14,199 nt of DNA, from positions 1 through 14,199 of the forward strand of contig URCK01000042.1 in the NCBI GenBank assembly GCA_900546295.1, in the 5' to 3' direction. The notes under the pieces are model-generated. The model ran no database searches. It saw only the letters and a program-made list of their open reading frames with translations, and was not told the origin of the DNA. Shown here in pieces: positions 5,960-13,546 of the stretch (positions are counted from its first letter, which is position 1; each line of letters opens with the position of its first letter). Origin of the DNA: an uncultured Eubacteriales bacterium (GTDB taxonomy: Bacteria; Bacillota; Clostridia; Oscillospirales; Oscillospiraceae). A program made the translations under genes and the position numbers.

Positions 5960-8104
5960 TTACTTGCTTTCCTCGCCGGAGGGTTCGTCCTTCGGCTCAT
6001 CCGGGGGCGTTTCCTCGTTCGGCTCGTCCTGCGGCTCATCCGCGTCACCGTCCCGGTGCGGCGGCATCTCGATCTTTTCGCTCGTCATCGAGATGTGCTT
6101 GGCGGGCGCTTCGATCACGCTCGGCTGGGAGGGACGGAAGCCCTCATCGCCTGCGCGGGTGGAAGCGTAGGCCTCCTCCACGGTGGAGGGATCGCGGCCT
6201 TCGAGGATGGCGACCATCTCGCCGCCGGTGATCGTTTCCTTCTCAAGGAGGTAGGCAACGACCTTATCCATATCCTCGCGGTTGTCGCGGATGACCTGCA
6301 CGGCGGCCGCGTAGCACTTATCGAGGATGTTTTTCACCTCGCGGTCCATGATGGCAGCGGTATCCTGCGCGCAGTCGAGGCCGTAGCCGCCGTCGAGGTA
6401 CTGGTTGCGCACAGACCCGAGCGCGACCATGCCGATCTCATCGCTCATACCGTACATCGCGACCATGCTGCGCGCGATGCCCGTGGCCTCCTGAATATCC
6501 TGCGAGGCGCCGTTGGTCATCGTGTTCATCACGACCTCCTCGGCGGCGCGGCCGCCCATGGAGACGGCGATCTTCGCCATCAGCTCATCGCGCGTGCACA
6601 GGTTCGTCTTGTCCTCCTCGGGCATGAGGAGCGTGTAGCCAAGGCTTCCCTCGGTGTGCGGCACGATCGTGATCTTCTGCACAGGCTCGGCGTTCTTCTG
6701 CTTGTAGGCGACCATCGCGTGGCCGACCTCGTGATAGGCGACGAGCTTCTTTTCAAACTCGGTGAGGACGCTGTTCTTCTTCTCGCTGCCCGCGATGACG
6801 AACTCGAACGCCGCGAGCATATCCTCCTGCGTGACGAGCTTGCGTCCCTTGCGCACGGCGCGCAGCGCCGCTTCGTTGGCAAGGTTTGCAAGATCCGCGC
6901 CCACGCAGCCCGCGGTCGCGAGCGCGACCTTCTTGAGGTCTACGTCCTCGGCGAGCTTGATGCCGCGCGTGTGGACCTGAAGGGTCGCAAGGCGGCCGGC
7001 GAGGTTCGGGCGGTCGACGGTGATGCGGCGGTCGAAGCGGCCGGGACGCAGCAGCGCCTTATCGAGCACCTCCGGGCGGTTCGTCGCGGCGAGGACGATG
7101 ACGCCCTTGCTGGGGTCAAAGCCGTCCATCTCGGTGAGCAGCTGGTTGAGCGTCTGCTCGCGCTCGTCGTTGCCGCCGCCGTAGCGGCTGCCGTCGCGGG
7201 ATTTGCCGATGGTGTCGATCTCGTCGATGAAGATGATGCAGGGGGCGACCTTCGCGGCCTCGGCAAAGAGGTCGCGCACGCGGCTCGCGCCGACGCCCAC
7301 GAACATTTCAACAAAGTCGGAGCCGGAGATGGAGAAGAAGGGCACCTTTGCCTCGCCCGCCACAGCCTTGGCAAGCAGCGTCTTACCCGTACCGGGAGAG
7401 CCGACGAGCAGCGCGCCCTTGGGGATCTTCGCGCCGATGGCGGTGTACTTTTCGGGGTTGTGCAAAAAGTCGATGATCTCAACGAGCGATTCCTTCGCCT
7501 CGTCCTGACCGGCCACGTCCGCGAACGTCACGCCCGTGGACTTTTCCATGTAGACCTTGGCGTTGGCCTTGCCGACGCTGCCGATGCCGCCGATACCGCC
7601 CATGCCGCCGGACTTCTTTGCCACGATGTTCATCAGCAGCATGAACGCGCCGACCATCAGCACCGTGGGCAGGATATAGGTCACCATAAAGGCGAGCACC
7701 GGCGAGATGGGCGCTTCGTAGGGCTTGGTGTAGGTCACGCCCTTTTCATCGCACAGCGCGAGCAGATTTTCCGTCGCGTCGGGGATGATGGTGGTGAAGA
7801 GCGTGTAGTCCTGGTTGTAGCTCTTCCCCTCGGCGTCGGTGTAGGTGTAGCCTTCCACCGGCGTGATGGTGAAGACCGAGTCGCCGAATTCGATGGACTT
7901 GACCTTCCCCGCCTCGACGAGATCGATGAGCTCGCTGTAGGCGATCTCGCAGGAGCTTTCCGCGGCTCTCGCCTGATCGAGCATGACGGAGAGATAGTTG
8001 ACGGCGATGGTGAGCAGCAGCGCCCACAGCACGATCGACCACATCCCTCCGCCGCGGCGGTTCTTGTCGTTGCGGTTTTGTTTGTTGCGGTTGTTCTGAT
8101 CCAT
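5960..8104 (-). CDS. ftsH: ATP-dependent zinc metalloprotease FtsH
   Basis: FtsH is a membrane-anchored hexameric AAA+ protease that pulls out and degrades misfolded membrane proteins and short-lived regulators. In order: an Asn/Arg-rich cytosolic start (1-20), membrane helix 1 (about 22-42), an extracytoplasmic domain, helix 2 (about 136-160), Walker A GSPGTGKT (235-242; the usual second residue is Pro), pore loop FVEMFVGVG, Walker B IIFIDE (290-295), the second region of homology ATNRPEVLDKALLRPGRFDRR, zinc motif HEVGH (458-462; usually HEAGH, ligands intact) and the third zinc ligand Asp536 (NGASQD). The last 40 or so residues are a Pro/Glu/Asp-rich tail. At 714 aa it is slightly longer than typical. 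GGAGGA lies 5 nt before the ATG at 8104. It is transcribed alone from the promoter at 8198-8170. Confidence 0.97.
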   Translation of the reverse strand: MDQNNRNKQNRNDKNRRGGGMWSIVLWALLLTIAVNYLSVMLDQARAAESSCEIAYSELIDLVEAGKVKSIEFGDSVFTITPVEGYTYTDAEGKSYNQDYTLFTTIIPDATENLLALCDEKGVTYTKPYEAPISPVLAFMVTYILPTVLMVGAFMLLMNIVAKKSGGMGGIGGIGSVGKANAKVYMEKSTGVTFADVAGQDEAKESLVEIIDFLHNPEKYTAIGAKIPKGALLVGSPGTGKTLLAKAVAGEAKVPFFSISGSDFVEMFVGVGASRVRDLFAEAAKVAPCIIFIDEIDTIGKSRDGSRYGGGNDEREQTLNQLLTEMDGFDPSKGVIVLAATNRPEVLDKALLRPGRFDRRITVDRPNLAGRLATLQVHTRGIKLAEDVDLKKVALATAGCVGADLANLANEAALRAVRKGRKLVTQEDMLAAFEFVIAGSEKKNSVLTEFEKKLVAYHEVGHAMVAYKQKNAEPVQKITIVPHTEGSLGYTLLMPEEDKTNLCTRDELMAKIAVSMGGRAAEEVVMNTMTNGASQDIQEATGIARSMVAMYGMSDEIGMVALGSVRNQYLDGGYGLDCAQDTAAIMDREVKNILDKCYAAAVQVIRDNREDMDKVVAYLLEKETITGGEMVAILEGRDPSTVEEAYASTRAGDEGFRPSQPSVIEAPAKHISMTSEKIEMPPHRDGDADEPQDEPNEETPPDEPKDEPSGEESK

Positions 8105-8110
8105 GATATT

Positions 8111-8124
8111 CCTCCTGTCAGGAG
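8111..8124 (-). promoter_or_regulatory. inverted repeat overlapping the ftsH ribosome binding site
   Basis: On the minus strand CTCCTG-A-CAGGAG includes the GGAGG ribosome binding site of ftsH. A stem CTCC/GGAG with a 5-nt loop could partly hide the site, allowing translation to respond to temperature or a binding factor. It is short, so this may be chance. Confidence 0.3.
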
Positions 8125-8169
8125 TCAGTAAAATGCGGTGATACGCACTTTCTCTATGTAATGTGCATC

Positions 8170-8198
8170 ACTATACCATAGAAAGAAGAAAGGCACAA
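8170..8198 (-). promoter_or_regulatory. sigma-A promoter of ftsH
   Basis: On the minus strand TTGTGC (8198-8193) and TATAGT (8175-8170) have a 17-nt spacer. An imperfect dyad (GTGATACGCAC, 8138-8148, with GTGCATCAC, 8163-8171) overlaps the -10 box and the start region. No CIRCE or CtsR-type heat shock operator is visible. Confidence 0.75.
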
Positions 8199-8242
8199 GT
8201 TTTCAGCGGTGAACTTTCGATGAACTTTTGTTTTTCGCCCTC

Positions 8243-8271
8243 TTTATCTTGCCCCGCTTCTGTGTTATAGT
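8243..8271 (+). promoter_or_regulatory. putative extended -10 promoter of the rlmB operon
   Basis: TATAGT (8266-8271) is preceded by TGT, an extended -10 element. A weak -35 candidate, TTTATC (8243-8248), sits 17 nt upstream. It is divergent from the ftsH promoter. Confidence 0.5.
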
Positions 8272-8318
8272 TGTAATGGGTTATTTTACCGAAATATATT
8301 GTAAGGAGAAATTCTTTG

Positions 8319-9098
8319 ATGGATAAGGAACGCAGGGAAAAGACCGTCCGCGTGCAGGACGCGGAGGCGGACGGCGTCATCGAGGGGCGCAATGCCGTCA
8401 TCGAAGCGCTGCGCGCGGGCGCGAGCATCGACAAGATCTTCATCCAGAAGGGGGAGACGGACAGGACGCTCGGCCACATCGCCTCCACCGCCCGCGCCGC
8501 CGGCGTGGTCGTTGTGGACGCGGACAAGCGCAAGCTCGACTTCATGAGCCGCACGCACGCCCATCAGGGCGTCATCGCGCTCGCGAGCGTGCGCGAATAT
8601 GTGAGCGTGGAGGACATTTTGAACATCGCGCGCGAGAAGGGCGAAAACCCGCTCATCGTCGTCTGCGATGAGATTTCCGACCCGCACAACTTGGGCGCGA
8701 TCATCCGCACGGCCGAGTGCGCGGGCGCGCATGGCGTCGTCATCCCCAAGCGCCGCAGCGCGGGCCTGACGAGCATCGTCGGCAAGACGAGCGCGGGCGC
8801 GGTGAGCTATGTGCCCGTGGCGCGCGTGCCGAACATTCCCGCGCTTTTGGAGCAGCTGCAAAAAGAGGGCGTGTGGGTCTTCGGCACGGCGGCCGAGGGC
8901 ACCTGCGATCTCTACTCCGCCGACCTCAAGGGCCCTGCCGCCATCGTCATCGGCAGCGAGGGCGACGGCATGACGAGACTGGTGCGCGAAAAGTGCGATT
9001 TCCTCGTCAGCATCCCGATGAAGGGCAAGATCTCGTCGCTCAACGCTTCCGCCGCCGCTGCCATCCTTCTCTATGAAGCGGTGCGCCAGCGCCTGTAA
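8319..9098 (+). CDS. rlmB: 23S rRNA (guanosine-2'-O-)-methyltransferase RlmB (TrmH/SPOUT family)
   Basis: This SPOUT-fold enzyme uses S-adenosylmethionine for 2'-O-methylation of rRNA; RlmB modifies G2251 (E. coli numbering) in the peptidyl transferase region of 23S rRNA. An N-terminal substrate-binding domain (VIEGRNAVIEALRAG, about residues 20-34) is followed by the trefoil-knot catalytic domain. The three SPOUT motifs are present: DPHNLGAIIRTAE (about 121-133, catalytic Arg130), IGSEGDG (about 211-217) and SIPMKGKISSLNAS (about 231-244). The length, 259 aa, is normal. ATG at 8319 is preferred; a TTG directly before it at 8316 is in frame and lies nearer the AGGAG site (8304-8308), so it cannot be excluded. 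The gene heads an operon with the membrane protein 15 nt downstream. The precise target nucleotide is a family inference. Confidence 0.93.
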   Translation: MDKERREKTVRVQDAEADGVIEGRNAVIEALRAGASIDKIFIQKGETDRTLGHIASTARAAGVVVVDADKRKLDFMSRTHAHQGVIALASVREYVSVEDILNIAREKGENPLIVVCDEISDPHNLGAIIRTAECAGAHGVVIPKRRSAGLTSIVGKTSAGAVSYVPVARVPNIPALLEQLQKEGVWVFGTAAEGTCDLYSADLKGPAAIVIGSEGDGMTRLVREKCDFLVSIPMKGKISSLNASAAAAILLYEAVRQRL

Positions 9099-9113
9099 CG
9101 AAGAAGGATCGCC

Positions 9114-11273
9114 ATGGATCAAAAAGATCTTGATTTTGAACAGGACCTCATCGACTCTGAGCTGCTGCTGAAAAACACGGCCCGCAGCATGGACGATGAC
9201 GCCGAATACACGCTCGAGAGCATCCTTGCCGAATACGGCGGGGATGCCGCTTCCGCTGCGCCCGAAAGCGCTCCCGCGCAGGAGAAAGCCCCCGCCGATG
9301 ATCCCCCCGCCCGCGGGACGGTCATCCCCTTTCCCGGCGCGCAGCGCGCCGGGGATGAGGACGTGGGCGAGGCAGGCGAGGATGTGAGCGGCGAAACCGG
9401 CGCGGAGGCGGAAGCAGGCGAGGAGCCGGAGGCAAACGCGCCCTTCGACCCCAGCAAACCCGTCTCTCTACAGGACATTCTCGCCCAGACCGTGCAGGAG
9501 GCGCTCGCCGAGCGCGAGGAAGAGGTCATCCTTGAAGAGCCTCCGAAACGGCGCAGCCTCTTCTCGCGCAAAAAAATGCGCGACACCGAGCAGCTTTACG
9601 CAAGCGAAGACGAGGAAGAGGAAGACGATGAGGAGGACGAGGACCCCATCCCCGACCTTCCCGAACCACCCGCGGACGAAACGCTCGCAGAGCTTCGCTC
9701 TCAGCTCTCGTCGGCGACGAAGGCGCGCCGCGCCGTCGGCATCCTGACGCTTCTCATGTGGCTTGCGCAGCTGGCCGCGCATTTTTCGCTCATGCCCGCG
9801 CTCTACTGGGACGAGCCGCTGCTGCGCACGCTGCCCTACCTTGGCCTCGAGCTTCTCGCGTGCGTCTTCGGTTTCCGCGTCTTTCTCGACGCTTTCCGCA
9901 AGGCGCGCCTCGGCGTGGTGACCGCGCCGCTTCTGACGTTTCTCCTCTGCCTTGTGACGCTCGGCGACACGGCGCTGTGCGCCTTCCTGCCCGCGCGCGC
10001 GGCTCTGCAGGCGCCGCTGCCCGCCATCGCCGTGCTTGCGCTCTACGCTTCGCTCCTCGGCGAAACGGCGCGGGTGCGCGGCCTTTACGACACCTTCCGC
10101 ATCGCCGCCATGGGCGACGCACCCTATATTGTCACCGTGACGGCGGGCGGCGCGGCCAAGCGCACGGGCTCGAGCGCGGGCTTTTCCAATGCCGCGCGCG
10201 CATCCGACCCCTATTCCCGCTGGCAGAGCGTGCTGCTGCCGGTGCTGTTCGTCGCGAGCGTCGTTTTCGCGCTGCTCGCAACGCTGGAGAGCAAGCAGAA
10301 GCTTCTTCTCCTGTGGAACCTCTCGGTACTGCTTGCAAGCGCGGACCTGCCGGCCTTCCCGCTCGCCTGTTCGCTGCCGCTAAAGCGCATCGCCGCGCGC
10401 CTTGCCAAGAGCGGCAGCGCCGTGGCGGGCTACGCCGGGGCGGACGCCATCCGCCGCAGCAACTGCGTCATCCTGACCGACGGCGACCTTTTCCCGCCGG
10501 GAACGGTGACGCTCGCGGGCCTCAAGGTCTTCGGCGAGGAGAGCGGCAAGGTCATCTCCTACGCCGCGACGATGGCCCGCGCCGCGGAGTGCGGCCTCAG
10601 CAAGCTCTTTGACGACCTGCTCACGCGCGACGGCGGCTTCCGCGAGCGCGTGGAGGGCGTGGACTTTTACGAAGAGGGCGGCGTCAGCGGCCGCATCCAC
10701 GGCGAGACGGTCCTTTTCGGCACGATGGGCTTTATGCGCAAGCGCGGCGTGAACCTGCCGCGCAGCCTCGGGCTCAAAACGGGCGTCTTCCTCGCAGTCG
10801 ACGGCACGCTCATCGCGGTCTTCGCCGTGAAGTACATGCCGGCTGAAAATGTCGACTGGGCGCTCCACGCCCTGCACCACAGCCGCATCACGCCCGTGCT
10901 TGCCGTGCGCGACGGCAACATCACGCCCGCTCTCTTAAAGCGCAAGTTCGGCACCGACACGCGCGCGGTCTACCCCAAGCTCGGAACGCGCCTCGCCCTC
11001 TCCGAGCGCGGCGGCGGGCGGCCGTATGCCCTTTTGATGCGCGAGGGGCTCATGCCCTATGCCGAGGTCGTGCTCGGCAGCAAGCGGTTATGCAGGTCTG
11101 CGCGGCGCTGCACGCTGCTGACGATCCTCGCCTCCACAGCCGCAACGCTTCTGGCCTTTTATCTGACCTTCGTGGGGGCATACAGCGTCCTCACGCCGCT
11201 TTCCGTCCTCATTTTCGTACTTTTGTGGTCACTCAGCGCGCTGCTTGACGGCCTGCTCAGCGACCGCTATTGA
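9114..11273 (+). CDS. P-type-ATPase-like membrane protein lacking catalytic motifs (putative pseudo-ATPase)
   Basis: This 719-aa protein has a long acidic, probably disordered N-terminus (1-195, with an Asp/Glu run near 165-177) and membrane helices at about 208-226, 242-258, 267-292, 301-316, 373-390 and 396-413. The layout after this follows a P-type ATPase. SADLPAFPL (409-417) sits where P1B pumps have CPC near AxxLATP. ILTDGDLFPPGT (453-464) sits where DKTGTLT is expected. GRIHGETVLFGTMGFMRKRG (526-545) resembles the nucleotide-binding domain, AVDGTLIAVFAV (561-572) the P-domain strand, and AVRDGN (597-602) replaces TGD. GDGxND is not found. Two final helices (667-686, 689-711) match the P-type end. 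The actuator domain is shortened, with no TGE. It follows rlmB by 15 nt with an AAGGA site. I infer a scaffold, sensor or regulator, not a pump; homology is by eye. Confidence 0.65.
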   Translation: MDQKDLDFEQDLIDSELLLKNTARSMDDDAEYTLESILAEYGGDAASAAPESAPAQEKAPADDPPARGTVIPFPGAQRAGDEDVGEAGEDVSGETGAEAEAGEEPEANAPFDPSKPVSLQDILAQTVQEALAEREEEVILEEPPKRRSLFSRKKMRDTEQLYASEDEEEEDDEEDEDPIPDLPEPPADETLAELRSQLSSATKARRAVGILTLLMWLAQLAAHFSLMPALYWDEPLLRTLPYLGLELLACVFGFRVFLDAFRKARLGVVTAPLLTFLLCLVTLGDTALCAFLPARAALQAPLPAIAVLALYASLLGETARVRGLYDTFRIAAMGDAPYIVTVTAGGAAKRTGSSAGFSNAARASDPYSRWQSVLLPVLFVASVVFALLATLESKQKLLLLWNLSVLLASADLPAFPLACSLPLKRIAARLAKSGSAVAGYAGADAIRRSNCVILTDGDLFPPGTVTLAGLKVFGEESGKVISYAATMARAAECGLSKLFDDLLTRDGGFRERVEGVDFYEEGGVSGRIHGETVLFGTMGFMRKRGVNLPRSLGLKTGVFLAVDGTLIAVFAVKYMPAENVDWALHALHHSRITPVLAVRDGNITPALLKRKFGTDTRAVYPKLGTRLALSERGGGRPYALLMREGLMPYAEVVLGSKRLCRSARRCTLLTILASTAATLLAFYLTFVGAYSVLTPLSVLIFVLLWSLSALLDGLLSDRY

Positions 11274-11281
11274 GCATTTCA

Positions 11282-11354
11282 AACGAAGAAAACGGGAAAA
11301 TATGAAAAATCATGGTTGAAATAACAAAAAAATCATGGTATGATTTTCTTCGTT
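11282..11354. repeat. inverted and direct repeats around the EF-G-like promoter
   Basis: AACGAAGAAAA (11282-11292) and TTTTCTTCGTT (11344-11354) form an 11-bp inverted repeat enclosing the promoter. Inside it AAAAATCATGGT occurs twice (11305-11316 and 11328-11339), 23 bp apart, about two helical turns. The first copy abuts the -35 box and the second runs into the -10 box, an arrangement expected of operator half-sites. Confidence 0.6.
11316..11344 (+). promoter_or_regulatory. sigma-A promoter of the EF-G-like gene
   Basis: TTGAAA (11316-11321) and TATGAT (11339-11344) are separated by 17 nt. The leader of about 55 nt contains a small hairpin, ATCTCA/TGAGAT (11362-11367 and 11375-11380), before the AAGGAG site at 11392-11397. 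Confidence 0.8.
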
Positions 11355-11407
11355 GAGTAATATCTCACAAATGATGAGATTTACATTTCGGAAGGAGACT
11401 GACCCCT

Positions 11408-13480
11408 ATGAGTGCAAAAGACATCCGCAATATCGTGCTGCTTGGCCATAGCGGCAGCGGCAAAACCACCCTCGCTGAGCGTATGCTCTTCCTGACCGGC
11501 GGTACCGACCGTCTCGGCAGGATCGCCGACGGCAACACCACCTGTGACTACGATCCGGAGGAGATCCGCCGCCAGGCGAGCATTTCGCTGGCTGTGGCTC
11601 CCGTGGAATATGACAGCTGCAAGATCAACGTGCTCGACGCGCCCGGCGGCTTTGACTTCGCCGGCGAGGTCGCGGAGGCCGTTCAGGCAGCCGACGCCGC
11701 CGTGATCGTCTGCTCCGCCAAGGCCGGCATCAGCGTCGGCGCAGAGAAGGCATGGAAGTATTGCGAAAAGAATAACCTCCCCCGCCTGATCTACATCTCC
11801 AAGATCGACGAGGAGAACTCCGACTATAACGCCGCGTTCGCCGCGCTGCGCGAGCGCTTCGGCAAGAACATCGCCCCCGTGGTCGCCCCCATCTGGGACG
11901 AGAGCAAGAAGGTCATCGGCATCATCGACGTGCTGCATAAGCGCGCCTTCGAGTTCAACTCCACCGGCGGCCGCGTTGAGATCGAAGTGCCTGAGAACAA
12001 GCTCCCCGTGCTCGATGAGCTCTACGACGCGCTCAAGGAGTCCGTCGCCGAGACGAGCGAGGAGTTCATGGAGAAGTTCTTCGCCGGCGAAGACTTCACC
12101 TATGCCGAGATGATCCAGGGCCTGCGTCAGGGCGTGAAGGATCTCTCCCTCTTCCCGGTCGTGTGCGGCTCCGCCCTGCAGGGCATGGGCACGCGCATCC
12201 TGATGGATACCATCGTCGAGCTGCTCCCGAGGCCGCAGGACGCCCGCGCCCTGATGGCCGAGAACGAAGACGGCGAGTCCTCCGAGTTCGTCATCGCGCC
12301 CGGCGCACTGCCGACCGCGTTCGTCTTCAAGACCATTTCCGACCAGTACGGCAAGTATTCCTACGTCAAGGTGCTCTCCGGCTCCATCAAGCCCGATATG
12401 CCCATGGTCAACGCCCGCACGGGCGAAACCGAGAAGCTCGGCCGCCTGTACATTGCCAAGGGCAAGAAGTACACCGAGGTCAAGGAGCTTACCTGCGGTG
12501 ATATCGGCGCCATCGCCAAGATGGACAAGGTCAAGACCGGCGACACGCTCTGCGAGCCGCGCAAGGTCGTCAAGATCGAGCCCATCCCCTTCGATGAGCC
12601 GTGCTACAGCGTGGCCATCGCGCCCAAGACCCGCGGCCAGGAGGATAAGATGGCTCAGGGTCTCAACCGCCTGAACGAAGAAGACCCGTCCTTCCGCGTC
12701 GTCAACAATGCCGAGACGCACCAGATGGTCATCTCCGGCGCGGGCGACATTCAGGTCGACGTGTTGGTGAGCAAGCTCAAGAGCCGCTTCGGCGTTGAGG
12801 TCGTGCTCGACACGCCGCGCGTGCCCTACCGTGAAAAGATCCGCAAGACCGTGCAGAAGCAGGGCCGTCATAAGAAGCAGACCGGCGGCAGCGGCCAGTT
12901 CGGTGACGTTTGGATCCGCTTCGAGCCCAACGAGGAGAGCGAAGAGATGGTCTTCGCCGAGGAAGTGTTCGGCGGCAGCGTGCCCAAGAACTTCTTCCCC
13001 GCCGTTGAAAAGGGCCTGCGCGAGGCCTGCGTCCACGGTCCGCTCGCGGGCTACCCGGTCGTGAACCTCAAGGCCGTCCTCTACGATGGCTCCTACCACC
13101 CGGTCGACTCGTCCGAAATCGCGTTCAAGACCGCGGCGAACCTCGCCTACAAGGCAGCGATGCCCGAGGCGTCCCCGGTCCTGCTCGAGCCTGTGTGCGA
13201 GCTCAAGGTCACCGTGCCCGACCAGTACATGGGCGATATCCTCGGCGACCTCAACAAGCGCCGCGGCCGCGTGATGGGCATGACCCCGACCGGCAACGGC
13301 GAGCAGATCATCGAGGCAGAGTGCCCCGAGGCGGAGCTGATGAGCTACGCCATCGACCTGCGCTCCATGACGCAGTCCCGCGGCTCGTTCGTGATGCACT
13401 TCGTGCGCTACGAGCAGTGCTCGGCCGACGCGCAGGCGAAGGCCGTCGCGGCAGCCAAGGCCATGCAGGAAGCGGAATAA
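11408..13480 (+). CDS. elongation factor G-like GTPase (EF-G2 type paralogue)
   Basis: This 690-aa protein has the full EF-G domain order but altered GTPase motifs, placing it with EF-G-like paralogues rather than the main fusA. G1 is GHSGSGKT (13-20) instead of GHVDAGKT. The switch I region reads DYDPEEIRRQASIS (47-60). G3 is DAPGG (77-81), so the catalytic His of DTPGH is Gly. G4 is SKID (131-134) instead of NKMD. Domain IV is well preserved (GRHKKQTGGSGQFGDVWI and the tip loop SYHPVDSSEIAFKTAA), and domain V (LGDLNKRRGRVMGM) is too. It should bind the ribosome and GTP; whether it translocates, recycles or acts under stress is unknown. ATG at 11408 has AAGGAG 10 nt upstream. The gene is monocistronic with its own promoter and terminator. 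The usual str-operon neighbours (rpsL, rpsG, tuf) are absent here. Confidence 0.92.
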   Translation: MSAKDIRNIVLLGHSGSGKTTLAERMLFLTGGTDRLGRIADGNTTCDYDPEEIRRQASISLAVAPVEYDSCKINVLDAPGGFDFAGEVAEAVQAADAAVIVCSAKAGISVGAEKAWKYCEKNNLPRLIYISKIDEENSDYNAAFAALRERFGKNIAPVVAPIWDESKKVIGIIDVLHKRAFEFNSTGGRVEIEVPENKLPVLDELYDALKESVAETSEEFMEKFFAGEDFTYAEMIQGLRQGVKDLSLFPVVCGSALQGMGTRILMDTIVELLPRPQDARALMAENEDGESSEFVIAPGALPTAFVFKTISDQYGKYSYVKVLSGSIKPDMPMVNARTGETEKLGRLYIAKGKKYTEVKELTCGDIGAIAKMDKVKTGDTLCEPRKVVKIEPIPFDEPCYSVAIAPKTRGQEDKMAQGLNRLNEEDPSFRVVNNAETHQMVISGAGDIQVDVLVSKLKSRFGVEVVLDTPRVPYREKIRKTVQKQGRHKKQTGGSGQFGDVWIRFEPNEESEEMVFAEEVFGGSVPKNFFPAVEKGLREACVHGPLAGYPVVNLKAVLYDGSYHPVDSSEIAFKTAANLAYKAAMPEASPVLLEPVCELKVTVPDQYMGDILGDLNKRRGRVMGMTPTGNGEQIIEAECPEAELMSYAIDLRSMTQSRGSFVMHFVRYEQCSADAQAKAVAAAKAMQEAE

Positions 13481-13490
13481 TCTGTAATAA

Positions 13491-13526
13491 AAAGAGGACT
13501 TCTCCTGTGAGAAGTCCTCTTTTTTT
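13491..13526. terminator. bidirectional terminator between the EF-G-like gene and rlmA
   Basis: AAAGAGGACTTCTC (13491-13504) pairs perfectly with GAGAAGTCCTCTTT (13509-13522) around CTGT, followed by more T residues. In reverse it also ends in a run of five T residues, so it serves both convergent genes. A second stem, CTCCCC/GGGGAG (13528-13533 and 13538-13543) with a GCAA (GNRA) loop, lies directly next to it, just before the rlmA stop codon. Confidence 0.92.
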
Positions 13527-13546
13527 GCTCCCCGCAAGGGGAGAGG

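Noticed and set aside
6056..8131. 691-codon open frame antisense to ftsH
   Set aside because: The composition is that of a reverse-frame shadow, there is no recognisable motif, and it runs across the ftsH start and its ribosome binding site.
8105..8318. Heat shock operator (CIRCE or CtsR box) in the ftsH/rlmB divergent region
   Set aside because: I looked for TTAGCACTC-type and GGTCAAA-type repeats and found none; only an imperfect dyad near the ftsH -10 box is present.
11381..13537. 718-codon open frame antisense to the EF-G-like gene
   Set aside because: It covers the gene and its terminator exactly opposite a well-conserved translational GTPase; the Ala/Leu/His/Asp-rich sequence is typical of codon-bias shadows.
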